NCBI GenBank assembly: GCA_012798535.1
Contig: JAAZMZ010000057.1
Coordinates: 1 to 62,917 of the forward strand
Length of the DNA stretch: 62,917 nucleotides
Reading direction: 5' to 3'
From: Leptolinea sp.
GTDB taxonomy: Bacteria > Chloroflexota > Anaerolineae > Anaerolineales > Anaerolineaceae
Each line of letters begins with the position of its first letter. The stretch's first letter is position 1. The notes beneath the pieces were generated by a model. The model was not told the origin of the DNA. It saw only the letters and a list, made by a program, of their open reading frames with translations, and did not search any database. This document shows positions 9,415 to 17,713 of the stretch, piece by piece. The position numbers and the translations under genes are program-made.

Positions 9415-9466
9415 CGAAATGTAATCACAGGCACATTACCAGCCAAAATCATTCCACATTTTCACT

Positions 9467-9574
9467 AAGGAGGTGACCCTGAAGAGATACGCTACAAGAA
9501 AAGTGCGATTTCAAGGGAATCGCAGGTACTTTCCCACATTCTATCTTACGTACCTATATCAAAAGAAGGAGTAA
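9467..9574 (+). promoter_or_regulatory. Leader region with perfect Shine-Dalgarno and possible short leader ORF before the binding-protein gene
   Basis: The 165-base gap between the reductase and the binding protein contains AAGGAGGTGA at 9467-9476, a full match to the anti-Shine-Dalgarno sequence, with no ATG behind it. A frame beginning at CTG 9479 runs 31 codons and stops at TAA 9572-9574, five bases before ATG 9580. Its product would be very basic and aromatic (starts LKRYATRK). It may be a leader peptide, a decoy ribosome site or the scar of a lost gene. It marks the largest gap in the 18.7-kb array, so a secondary promoter could also lie here. Confidence 0.3.
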
Positions 9575-9579
9575 AAAAG

Positions 9580-11307
9580 ATGGAGAAGCAATGCAAGCAA
9601 TCCAGGACACTGTTGAACCAGAATGTGTTCAAGATTTGGACCGTATTATTGATGGTGGTTCTTATGGTTACCGCGTGCGCGCCCGCCGCTTCAACCGCAA
9701 CCAGTGCGCCCGCTGCTTCGGCCGCAACCAGTGCCCCAGCTGAAGACACTGCAACCAAAGTCGTTTCAGAGCCAACCGTCCTGCCGACCGAGGTGGTCGT
9801 CGAAAAGACCGATAAGGCCACCGTTAAGAAGGGTGGCACATTGACCTGGGCTGAACTGGGTGACTTTAATAGTTGGAATGCATGGGCGATGTCTGGCACC
9901 AATGACATCATGCACAATATGATTTATTCTCGCCTGCTCTGGAAGGACGCCTCTGGTGAAATTCATCCTGACCTGGCGACCAGTTGGGAAATCGCTGAAG
10001 ACGGCCTGTCGATGACGCTAAAGCTGCGTGACGATGTCAAATGGCACGATGGCAAAGCCTTTACTGCTAATGATTACGTCGAAATGTTTGGTTACACCAA
10101 GGATAAAGTTTTGAGTACCTCCATTGGCGTGCAGAAGATCAACGGTCTGCTCAAATCCATCCAGGACGTAATCGCCGTGGACGATCATACGCTGAAACTT
10201 ACCTTTGCTCAGCCAGTGCCGTTTATTTATGATATTCTGGATTACTGGTATGCCATCCTGATCCCGGATAAGGAAGACGGCAACCTGACCAAGACAATGG
10301 CGGTCGGCACAGGCCCATTCAAAATGACAGAATGGAAGACCAAGGAATACGTCCGCCTGGAGAAGTTTGCCGATTACTTCAACAAGGATGTTCCATACCT
10401 GGATGAAATCATTATCCGCCGGTTGGATCAATCCGAAACGCTGGTCCCGAACCTGATGAGCGGGGCGGTAGACGGCATTGGCAAGGTGCCATCCTCCTAC
10501 GTTGAGACGATCAAAGCAGACCAAAATTATGATGTCATGATCAACGAGGGTTCAGGTAACATCATCAACGTCATTGTCAACACCAAACTTGCGCCGCTCG
10601 ACAAGAAGGAAGTCCGCCAGGCCCTATCTTATGCGCTGGACCGCCAGCTGATCGCCGATGAAGTCTACTACGGTATCTCCGAACCGATCACCTCGCCCTT
10701 CTATAGCCCTGCAACAATTGCCTACCGTAAAGACCTGGTGACGGCGCATGAATTCAACCTGGAGAAAGCGAAAAAACTGTTGGATGATGCCGGCGTCGGC
10801 AATATCACCCTCACCTTCGTTACCGGCACTGGCTTCCCCGAGTGGAAGATCTACGCTCAGATCTGGCAGGCTGACCTGGCGAAAATCGGCATCACGCTGA
10901 AGATCGACGAGTTCGAGAACGCCAAGTTTTACGAGATCGCCCAGAAGAGCGCGGATCTGGGTGGTTACAACCTGGCTGGCTGGAGCACCGGCCGCACGAA
11001 GCGCGACCCCGCAATCTTCTTCCAGACCCAACAGCAGTACGGTGCCGGCGAAAAGGCGGGCATGGTCAATCCCTATGGCTGGTACAATGCTGAATACGAA
11101 GATTGTGTCACCAAAGGCCGCACCGAACTGGACCAGGCAAAGCGCGCCGAATACTATCAGCGTGCCAATGAGATCCTAGTTGATGAACTCCCAATGATCC
11201 AGGTTGTCACCAATCCATACGTAGCAGGCCTGAGCAAGAATGTAAAAGGCCTGTACGCTGACCTGTTGGGCTTCTACGGTTTCGAGCAGGTATGGCTAGA
11301 CAAATAA
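9580..11307 (+). CDS. ABC transporter substrate-binding lipoprotein, family 5 (peptide/nickel type)
   Basis: This 575-residue protein is the extracytoplasmic binding component of an oligopeptide-type importer. A signal peptide with hydrophobic core (VLLMVVLMV) ends in the lipobox VTAC, so it should be lipid-anchored. A low-complexity Ala/Ser/Thr linker with repeated ATSAPA follows, then the SBP_bac_5 domain: YSRLLW, LRDDVKWHDGKAFTANDYV and later ALDRQLIADEV are typical. AAGGAG precedes ATG 9580. Family 5 proteins bind peptides, but also oligosaccharides, opines and other bulky solutes. Its partners are the permeases at 11412 and 12416 and the ATPases at 16646 and 17714, which together form a complete transporter. 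Confidence 0.93.
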   Translation: MEKQCKQSRTLLNQNVFKIWTVLLMVVLMVTACAPAASTATSAPAASAATSAPAEDTATKVVSEPTVLPTEVVVEKTDKATVKKGGTLTWAELGDFNSWNAWAMSGTNDIMHNMIYSRLLWKDASGEIHPDLATSWEIAEDGLSMTLKLRDDVKWHDGKAFTANDYVEMFGYTKDKVLSTSIGVQKINGLLKSIQDVIAVDDHTLKLTFAQPVPFIYDILDYWYAILIPDKEDGNLTKTMAVGTGPFKMTEWKTKEYVRLEKFADYFNKDVPYLDEIIIRRLDQSETLVPNLMSGAVDGIGKVPSSYVETIKADQNYDVMINEGSGNIINVIVNTKLAPLDKKEVRQALSYALDRQLIADEVYYGISEPITSPFYSPATIAYRKDLVTAHEFNLEKAKKLLDDAGVGNITLTFVTGTGFPEWKIYAQIWQADLAKIGITLKIDEFENAKFYEIAQKSADLGGYNLAGWSTGRTKRDPAIFFQTQQQYGAGEKAGMVNPYGWYNAEYEDCVTKGRTELDQAKRAEYYQRANEILVDELPMIQVVTNPYVAGLSKNVKGLYADLLGFYGFEQVWLDK

Positions 11308-11340
11308 GCCACACCTGACGGATCAACTCCTTATTGTTAG

Positions 11341-11381
11341 GGCTGCCGCTGGATAGCTCCCCCAAATTACCAGCGGCAGCC
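11341..11381 (+). other. Stem-loop between binding-protein and permease genes
   Basis: A perfect 12-bp inverted repeat, GGCTGCCGCTGG (11341-11352) and CCAGCGGCAGCC (11370-11381), encloses a 17-base loop. It is followed by AAAATAATTATCATTTTTC and then the AGGAGG of the permease. This placement is typical of processing or partial-termination hairpins that keep binding-protein mRNA in excess over permease mRNA. Partial termination is an inference. Confidence 0.7.
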
Positions 11382-11411
11382 AAAATAATTATCATTTTTC
11401 AGGAGGTTTGG

Positions 11412-12365
11412 ATGAGGCGTTTCCTGGTTAGAAGTTTCTTACAATTGATTCCTACATTGTTCATCGCTTCCATCCTTATCTTCGCCATCATTGTCCTCTC
11501 TCCGGGCGATCCGGTCGCCATGAAACTGGGCACGGAAGCAACCCAAGAACAGATTCAGGCCGAACGAACACGCCTGGGACTGGATAAACCGATTGTCGTC
11601 CGCTATGTCGTCTGGGTTTCCGATCTTTTTCATTTCAATCTGGGCTATTCGTTGACGAATGGGCAACCGGTTGCCGACCAGATTGCGAACGCGTTTCCAA
11701 AGACGCTGCAACTGGCCGTCATTTCCATGGTCATAGCAGTGCTATTCGGATTCATCTTCGGGATTCTATCTTCCTTAAGACCGAATTCACTTATGGATAT
11801 GATTATTACATCATTAAGCTCGCTAGCTTTGGCGATCCCAAATTTTTGGCTGGGCTTGATGATGATTCTGGTTTTTAGTGTGCGTTTGAAATGGTTACCA
11901 CCCTCTGGAACGGGGGAAATTAATGGGACTTACTTCCTGAATTTCAAGTATCTGTTGATGCCGGTGATCAGCATTGCGGTGCCGCAGATCGCAGTTTTCG
12001 CCCGCTATATGCGTTCGGCTATGATGGACGTGCTTTCAGCAGACTACATCCGAGCGGCGCGTGCAAAAGGGCTTTTCGAATCACGCGTCATCAGCCATCA
12101 TGCCCTGCGCAACGCGATGATCCCGGTGGTTACGATCATTGGAATTCAATTCGGCAGGTTGTTGGCCGGTGCGGTGATTACCGAGGCTGTGTTCGCATAT
12201 TCCGGAATCGGTCGGTTAATTCTTGTGTCGATCATGAATCGTGACTACCCGGTGGTTCAATCTGCGCTGGTGCTGGTAGTTTTGATTTTTATCGTTACCA
12301 ACCTGTTGGTGGACTTAAGTTACGGTTTTCTCGACCCGCGTGTACGGGTGGCACGTGGGTATTGA
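11412..12365 (+). CDS. ABC transporter permease, DppB/OppB type
   Basis: This 317-residue integral membrane protein is the first permease of the oligopeptide-type importer. It begins MRRFLVRSFLQLIPTLF, the usual DppB N-terminus, and has about six membrane segments. The ABC-ATPase coupling loop appears as YIRAARAKGLFESRVISHHA, followed by LRNAMIPVVT. The start at ATG 11412 is fixed by AGGAGG at 11401-11406; an in-frame ATG at 11334 would run through the intergenic hairpin and is unlikely. The next gene follows after about 50 bases. Confidence 0.93.
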   Translation: MRRFLVRSFLQLIPTLFIASILIFAIIVLSPGDPVAMKLGTEATQEQIQAERTRLGLDKPIVVRYVVWVSDLFHFNLGYSLTNGQPVADQIANAFPKTLQLAVISMVIAVLFGFIFGILSSLRPNSLMDMIITSLSSLALAIPNFWLGLMMILVFSVRLKWLPPSGTGEINGTYFLNFKYLLMPVISIAVPQIAVFARYMRSAMMDVLSADYIRAARAKGLFESRVISHHALRNAMIPVVTIIGIQFGRLLAGAVITEAVFAYSGIGRLILVSIMNRDYPVVQSALVLVVLIFIVTNLLVDLSYGFLDPRVRVARGY

Positions 12366-12415
12366 CCGCATTATGGATTCGCGCCCTCATTTATTGCATG
12401 AGATAAGGATATACA

Positions 12416-13333
12416 TTGAATCCCGCTGAACCAATCAACTCAACTGGTTGTACCGTTGCTTCACCTGTCCGTGCCCGCAGGCGTGGGCTTCCGGGCATCT
12501 TCACCCGCCTATTAAGTAACCGCAAGGGAACTTTTGGCATGATCGTGCTGCTCTTGTTGATCGTCCTGGCCGTATTCGCCAGGCAGATCTCGCCGTACGA
12601 TCCTTATATTCTTGACGTGCGCAACAAATTACAGGCACCTTCGATTGCCCACCTGTTCGGCACAGATGAATTAGGCCGTGATATCCTGAGCCGAGTCATC
12701 TTCGGGTCTGGTATCTCGTTGGAGATCGGCCTTTTTGCGGTTACGCTGGCAGCCCTGGTGGGGGTGACCACCGGCCTGATTGCCGGTTACATGGGCGGGA
12801 TTGTCGATGCGGTGATCATGCGCATCTGGGATACCATCCTGGCCTTTCCGGGCATATTCCTGGCGATTGGTCTGGTGTCCATCCTGGGACCAGGCCCATC
12901 GGTGGCGATTTTTGCCGTGGCATTGACTAGCATGCCCACTTTCGCCCGTTTGACTCGTTCGATTGCTATCTCGACCAAGGAAATGGAGTTTGTCACCGCA
13001 GAAAGGGCGCTGGGTGTTTCGGACCTGCAGATCATTTTTCGTACAATTCTGCCTAACTGCCTGACGCCGGTGATCGTCAACATCGCCATCGCCGCACCAA
13101 GTGCCATCCTGATGGAAGCATCGTTGAGCTACCTGGGCCTGGGCAGCCAACCCCCGGAACCTTCGTGGGGAAACATGCTGCAAACCGCTCAGGTATATAT
13201 CAGCCGTGCTCCTACTTATGGTATTTTCCCGGGTGTGGCACTCACACTGGTGGTGTTGGGGATGAATTTCTTCGCCGATGGCCTGCAGGATGCGCTGGAT
13301 CCGCGCAGGACACGTACGCAGCGAGGAAAGTAA
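12416..13333 (+). CDS. ABC transporter permease, DppC/OppC type
   Basis: This 305-residue protein is the second permease. A polar N-terminal tail of about 40 residues leads into the first membrane helix (MIVLLLLIVLAVF), then the DppC-typical HLFGTDELGRDILSR and the EAA-like loop TAERALGVSDLQII followed by FRTILPNCLTPV. The start appears to be TTG at 12416 with ATAAGGAT six bases upstream; no ATG is available before the conserved region except one inside the first helix. It pairs with the DppB-type permease. Confidence 0.92.
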   Translation: MNPAEPINSTGCTVASPVRARRRGLPGIFTRLLSNRKGTFGMIVLLLLIVLAVFARQISPYDPYILDVRNKLQAPSIAHLFGTDELGRDILSRVIFGSGISLEIGLFAVTLAALVGVTTGLIAGYMGGIVDAVIMRIWDTILAFPGIFLAIGLVSILGPGPSVAIFAVALTSMPTFARLTRSIAISTKEMEFVTAERALGVSDLQIIFRTILPNCLTPVIVNIAIAAPSAILMEASLSYLGLGSQPPEPSWGNMLQTAQVYISRAPTYGIFPGVALTLVVLGMNFFADGLQDALDPRRTRTQRGK

Positions 13334-13366
13334 CAATGAAAGCAGATTAACGGATTTGGAGGAACT

Positions 13367-14149
13367 ATGATCGTTGATGCGCACGTGCACACCGGAGGAT
13401 ATGACGGTTATTCAACGGACGACGTCCTGCGATTGGCCGATCGCGCGGGGATCGACAAGATATTTGCCACCGACAGTTATGCGTTGCATTACGATCCTAT
13501 CGAAGGTAACCGCCGCCTGGCGGCGGATATGAAACGTCATCCCGACCGCATTATTGGTTATTGCTCGCTGGTTAACGGGCGCCGTGGGCGTGAAGCCGTG
13601 GAAGAAGTGCAGCGCTGTTATGAGGTTTACGGGATGCGTGGATTGAAGATCATCCACCAGACCGCCGGGTTGGGAAGTTATTCGCTGCTGACAACGGTCA
13701 ACGAGCCGGCCATGTATCCCATCGTCGCCAAAGCAGCGGAATTTAAGATGCCCATACTGGCGCATGCCACTGCTGAGGAATGTGCCGGTCTATGCGATGC
13801 TGTCCCCGAAGCGATCATCATTATGGCACACACCGGCGGGCATCCAACAGCGATGGGAGACTGGAACCGCGCCATCGAGGTCGCCAGGCATTATCCCAAC
13901 ATCTATCTCGACACGGCCAGTTCCCAATCTGATATGGGATATCTTGAGGCGATGGTTGCCGGGGTTGGCGCACACCGGGTTATTTTTGGCACCGACATGC
14001 CATTGATCGATCCCTTCTTTGGTTTCGCTAAAGTTCAAGGTGCAGAGTTGACAGACGAGGAGAAAGCCCTGATTTTGGGAGGAAATATTCTCCGGCTGGT
14101 TGGGCAATCCGCCGCAATCGCAGATCGAAAAGAAAAAGGACAGGTCTGA
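13367..14149 (+). CDS. Amidohydrolase-2 family metal-dependent hydrolase, second copy
   Basis: This 260-residue TIM-barrel hydrolase has intact metal ligands: DAHVHTG at residues 4-10, His in ILAHATAEE near 127, His in MAHTGGH near 150 and Asp in FGTDMPLIDP near 210. GGAGG precedes ATG 13367. It is a close relative of the amidohydrolase at the left edge and of the metal-ligand-deficient neighbour immediately downstream, one base apart. This group includes lactonases, amidases and decarboxylases. The gene is inserted between the transporter permeases and ATPases, which ties its substrate to the imported compound. Confidence 0.9.
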   Translation: MIVDAHVHTGGYDGYSTDDVLRLADRAGIDKIFATDSYALHYDPIEGNRRLAADMKRHPDRIIGYCSLVNGRRGREAVEEVQRCYEVYGMRGLKIIHQTAGLGSYSLLTTVNEPAMYPIVAKAAEFKMPILAHATAEECAGLCDAVPEAIIIMAHTGGHPTAMGDWNRAIEVARHYPNIYLDTASSQSDMGYLEAMVAGVGAHRVIFGTDMPLIDPFFGFAKVQGAELTDEEKALILGGNILRLVGQSAAIADRKEKGQV

Positions 14150-14150
14150 C

Positions 14151-14906
14151 ATGGCAATCATAGACTTTTCTGCTTACTTTGGGTTGTGGCCATATTGGAA
14201 AACCCGGTACACGACACAGACCGATTTGATCACCCTTTTGGACCGAGAAGGGATCGACCAGGCAGTGGTAGCTTCCACACGCAGTATTTTCTTCGAACCA
14301 CGCCAGGGAAACGAGGATTCGGCGAATTTTGCGAAAGAATCACATGGCCGGGTGCATGCTTTTGCGGTGATCAATCCTTGCGACGAGTGCAGCGCCTGCG
14401 AGCTCCTAAATTCGGCGCACGCTGCCGGTATGCGCGGTTTCCGTCTGTTCCCGCAGCAGCACCGTTACCACCTGGACGACGACCCGTGCCTGAACGAAGT
14501 GCTGTCGCTCGGACAGGAATTGGGTATGACCCTGGTTATTCCGATCCGCATGATCCTGCACTGGGGCTTGCCGCAACTGGATGTACGTGAGATCAATACA
14601 GTTGTCCAGAATTTCCCCAGGCTGAACGTGATCATTGGCGGAGTTAACTATGGAGAGTTCCGCGACGCTCTGGCGGTGATGCGCCGGTACGAGAACGTAG
14701 GTTTTGAAACATCGTGCATGCAAATGGTGAACGGGATCGAGACACTGGTTAATAAAGTTGGTGCCGAGCGTATCTATATGGGTACCGGCCTGCCGCTGAT
14801 GTACCCGCTTCCGGGTATTTACAAAATCCAAAAAGCGCAGATCACCGATCGGGAAAGAGAATTGATCCTGGGCGGAAATGCGGCCAGAGTACTGGCAGGA
14901 GCATAG
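14151..14906 (+). CDS. Amidohydrolase-like protein lacking the metal ligands (probable pseudoenzyme)
   Basis: This 251-residue protein has the same fold pattern and ending as the upstream amidohydrolase (compare RELILGGNAARVL with KALILGGNILRLV). Each metal-binding motif is altered: the N-terminal HxH site reads IDFSAYFG, the first inner His region reads LVIPIRMILH, the second reads IIGGVNYG, and the final GTDMP reads GTGLP. It is therefore unlikely to bind metal in the normal way. I chose ATG 14151 with AGGACAGG upstream; a longer in-frame start at 14100 would overlap the previous gene heavily. Tandem placement one base behind an intact paralogue suggests a subunit or regulator of that enzyme. 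A metal-independent enzyme is another possibility. Confidence 0.82.
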   Translation: MAIIDFSAYFGLWPYWKTRYTTQTDLITLLDREGIDQAVVASTRSIFFEPRQGNEDSANFAKESHGRVHAFAVINPCDECSACELLNSAHAAGMRGFRLFPQQHRYHLDDDPCLNEVLSLGQELGMTLVIPIRMILHWGLPQLDVREINTVVQNFPRLNVIIGGVNYGEFRDALAVMRRYENVGFETSCMQMVNGIETLVNKVGAERIYMGTGLPLMYPLPGIYKIQKAQITDRERELILGGNAARVLAGA

Positions 14907-14912
14907 ATAGAG

Positions 14913-15923
14913 ATGGAAAAGGTAAGGATCGGCATCATTGGCGCGGGTTTCATGGGCAAAACACATGCCGAGGTAACCAGCCGCTATTGTCATAATGCGC
15001 GTCTGGTGGCGGTGGCCGGTGGAAAGCGCGCCTCAGCTTTGGCTGGCGAATATTACGTTGACTACGTAGAGAGCGTCGATAGTCTGCTGGAACGCAGTGA
15101 CATCGATGCCGTCATCATCACCACGCCCCATGATTGCCATATCCCGCTAGGATTGGCTGCAGCCCAACATGGAAAGCACATCCTCATGGAGAAACCCATC
15201 GGGACGGATTTGCCGGGTATCGACCATTTGATCGATACGTGCCGACGCAGCGGGCTGAACCTGATGACGGCTCAGACCCAGCGCTTCCGCGATGCCAACC
15301 GGGTGGCCAAATCGCTCATCAAGGACGGTGCGATCGGTCAGATTCGCATGGTCGAGGAGGTGCAACATGTCCTGCTGCCGGCAGATACCTCTCAAAGCAG
15401 TGAAACCTGCGGCCGCCTGCTGGGCCATGGCATTCACAGTCCGGATCGCTTGCGCTGGTTCCTGGAAGACGAAGCGGAGTGGGTGTGCGGGTTTTCAGGG
15501 AATTATGCCATCCAGTCACCGCACGAGAACAGCTCAATGACCCTGATCCAGTTTTCACGTGGAGCGATGGCTTCGGTCTGGGTGACATTCGAGAGCGCTC
15601 CGCCACTCTTCCCTGCATCGACCTTCCACGCGCGTATCATCGGAGAAAAAGGACTGCTGGACGTGGACAGCTACGGGCAGGTAAAGCTGGGTACGAAAGA
15701 TGGCTGGCAGGTGGTGTTCGAGCAAGAGTCGTTCGATTTTGAGAAGGAACCCCTCTCGCCAGTCCGCTTAAAATCATTCACCCTGCAGGATCAGGAATTC
15801 GTCGACAGCATTCTCGAGCGCCGTTCACCAGCCATCACAGGCGAGGACGGACGAGCCGCGGTAGAAATCGTACTCGCTGCATATCAATCGCAGCAGACCC
15901 ACCAGATAGTCCACATTTATTAA
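14913..15923 (+). CDS. Gfo/Idh/MocA family oxidoreductase
   Basis: This 336-residue protein is an NAD(P)-dependent oxidoreductase of the glucose-fructose oxidoreductase/inositol dehydrogenase family. The N-terminal Rossmann loop reads IGIIGAGFMGKTHAE. The family EKP motif is in HILMEKPIGTDL, with the catalytic Lys. The C-terminal half carries the alpha/beta substrate domain with GHGIHSPDRLRWF, including the typical His. It starts seven bases after the previous stop. It probably oxidises a cyclic sugar or sugar derivative, which would give a lactone that the neighbouring amidohydrolases could open; this step order is inference. Confidence 0.9.
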   Translation: MEKVRIGIIGAGFMGKTHAEVTSRYCHNARLVAVAGGKRASALAGEYYVDYVESVDSLLERSDIDAVIITTPHDCHIPLGLAAAQHGKHILMEKPIGTDLPGIDHLIDTCRRSGLNLMTAQTQRFRDANRVAKSLIKDGAIGQIRMVEEVQHVLLPADTSQSSETCGRLLGHGIHSPDRLRWFLEDEAEWVCGFSGNYAIQSPHENSSMTLIQFSRGAMASVWVTFESAPPLFPASTFHARIIGEKGLLDVDSYGQVKLGTKDGWQVVFEQESFDFEKEPLSPVRLKSFTLQDQEFVDSILERRSPAITGEDGRAAVEIVLAAYQSQQTHQIVHIY

Positions 15924-15947
15924 GCCTGAGCCCGATCGGGCAGGCTG
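15924..15947 (+). other. Intergenic hairpin before the second RraA-like gene
   Basis: Between stop and next start lies AGCCT (15924-15928), a GCCCGATCGGGC palindrome, and AGGCT (15943-15947), forming a stem with one bulge. No T-run follows, so it is more likely an mRNA processing or stability element than a terminator. Confidence 0.5.
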
Positions 15948-15961
15948 AAAGAAGGAGCATC

Positions 15962-16624
15962 ATGGAAAAACCGTCATTAGAAACAATGGTAAAAGGTTTT
16001 AAACAGATCTACCCGGCAGCAATCAGCGATATCTTAGAGGGGTATGGTCTGTGGAAACAGTGGCTTGGACCGGAAATCAAACCGCTAAATCCAGAGAATC
16101 GCGTTGCCGGGCCGGCTTTCACCATGCGCTGGATCAACGATCCCGTTCCACTGGGTGAGCAGGGAAAGCAGTACATCGCTGAGTTGGTCGACAATCTGGG
16201 CCCAATGATGGTGCCGGTGATCGATTCGGGCAACTGCCAGAATTCGGGTTACTGGGGTGAGTTAATGTGTAACCTGTGCCTGCGCAAGGGCATCGACGGT
16301 GCAGTAATCAACGGAGGCGTGCGCGATCCCTACTATATTTATAAACTGGGTTTCAATATGTTCTATACATTCATTTGCCCGCACGAAGCCAATGGGCGCT
16401 CACAACTGGAAAGCTACCAGAAACCCATCTTTATCAATGGTGTAGCGATCCGGCCGGGCGACTTCATCGTGGGTGAACTCGGCGGCGTGATTGTCATCCC
16501 GCAGGATATTATTTACGAGGTATTTGAAAAGGTTCAAGAGGTCATCTCGCGCGAAAGCACTTCTCGCCAAATGATCCGTGACGGCGCTACCGTCGAGGAA
16601 TTGCTGGCCTTTGGCGGTCTTTAA
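15962..16624 (+). CDS. RraA-like family protein, copy 2
   Basis: This 220-residue protein is a paralogue of the gene at 828, sharing AGPAFTMRW, NSGYWGELMCNLC and GGVRDPYYIYK. The residue before the conserved GGVRD differs: Asn here (VINGGVRD), Asp in copy 1 (IIDGGVRD). That could change metal coordination or substrate. AAGGAG precedes ATG 15962. The two copies sit in two separate enzyme modules of the same array, each near an amidohydrolase, so they may act on different intermediates or form mixed oligomers (the family is trimeric or hexameric). Function is inferred at family level only. Confidence 0.85.
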   Translation: MEKPSLETMVKGFKQIYPAAISDILEGYGLWKQWLGPEIKPLNPENRVAGPAFTMRWINDPVPLGEQGKQYIAELVDNLGPMMVPVIDSGNCQNSGYWGELMCNLCLRKGIDGAVINGGVRDPYYIYKLGFNMFYTFICPHEANGRSQLESYQKPIFINGVAIRPGDFIVGELGGVIVIPQDIIYEVFEKVQEVISRESTSRQMIRDGATVEELLAFGGL

Positions 16625-16645
16625 GCCTCGATTATTGGAGATATT

Positions 16646-17650
16646 ATGAAGAATGCCCAACAACCAGGGAAGAGCCCGAATATATTGGAAGTCAAAGGTT
16701 TAAAGACGTATTTCAACACTGTAGATGGAGTTGTCCAGGCAGTGGACGATGTCAGTTACTCGGTACGTCAGGGTGAAATCTTCGGTCTGGTAGGTGAATC
16801 GGGCTGCGGAAAGAGCGTCACTTCCCTTTCAATTCTGCGTCTGGTCGATAACCCCGGCAAGATTGTGGCCGGGGAGATCCTCTTCGATGGACAGGATCTT
16901 TTGAAGCTTTCCACCGCCGAGATGGTTCACATGCGCGGGCAACGCATCTCAATGATCTTCCAACAGCCGCAGACAAGCCTCAACCCGGTGTTCGAGGTTG
17001 GCTCGCAGGTGGCTGAGGTGCTTGAAGTGCACCAGAAGCTTTCGCACGAAGAAGCCTGGAAGAAGGCCATTGACATGCTGCGTTTAGTCGGGCTACCTGA
17101 TCCTGAAAAACGCTGCCATTCATTCCCGCACGAAATGTCTGGAGGACAGGCGCAGCGCGTGATGATCGCCATGGCACTGGCGTTGGGGCCGCAATTGTTG
17201 ATTGCCGATGAGCCCTCCACTGCGCTCGATGTGACCATCCAGGCCCAGATCCTTGACCTGATGCAGGACCTGGTTGACCGCCTGAACACCTCTGTCATCC
17301 TGATCACCCATGACCTGGGTGTAATTGCCGAAATGGCCGACCGGGTCGCCGTCATGTACGCCGGACAAATCGTGGAACAGGCGGACGTGAACGAGCTCTT
17401 CGAGAACCCGCTGCATCCTTATACCCGCGGGTTGATCGGTTCGATCCCGATTTTGGGCAGGGAGAAAGATTTGTTGGATGTTATTCCGGGCACAGTACCC
17501 AACCTGGTCAACCTGCCGCCCGGCTGTCGATTTGCACCCCGCTGCCGAGACTGCAAGAATGCTTCCGGAAGCGATTGCATTGAAAAGTCCCCGGAACTGA
17601 TCCAGATCAGCGAAAACCATTCGGTACGTTGCTGGCAATATGCCGGTTAA
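16646..17650 (+). CDS. ABC transporter ATP-binding protein, DppD/OppD type
   Basis: This 334-residue ATPase energises the oligopeptide-type importer. Walker A is GESGCGKS near residue 49, the Q-loop is in IFQQPQTSLNP, the signature is MSGGQAQR, Walker B is LLIADEPSTALD and the switch His is in LITHDLG. The C-terminal oligopeptide/dipeptide extension carries the Cys-rich pattern CRFAPRCRDC and a later SVRCW, as in family members that hold a cluster or metal. It follows the RraA-like gene closely and precedes its partner ATPase. Confidence 0.93.
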   Translation: MKNAQQPGKSPNILEVKGLKTYFNTVDGVVQAVDDVSYSVRQGEIFGLVGESGCGKSVTSLSILRLVDNPGKIVAGEILFDGQDLLKLSTAEMVHMRGQRISMIFQQPQTSLNPVFEVGSQVAEVLEVHQKLSHEEAWKKAIDMLRLVGLPDPEKRCHSFPHEMSGGQAQRVMIAMALALGPQLLIADEPSTALDVTIQAQILDLMQDLVDRLNTSVILITHDLGVIAEMADRVAVMYAGQIVEQADVNELFENPLHPYTRGLIGSIPILGREKDLLDVIPGTVPNLVNLPPGCRFAPRCRDCKNASGSDCIEKSPELIQISENHSVRCWQYAG

Positions 17651-17713
17651 CCGCTGCCCTAAGAAAATGCCGGATAATCCGGATGATCGAAACCACTTAT
17701 AAAAGGCTTCCTT

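Noticed and set aside
12671..13390. 239-codon minus-strand frame
   Set aside because: Antisense to the DppC-type permease; composition is that of a reversed hydrophobic gene (many His, Gln, Arg).
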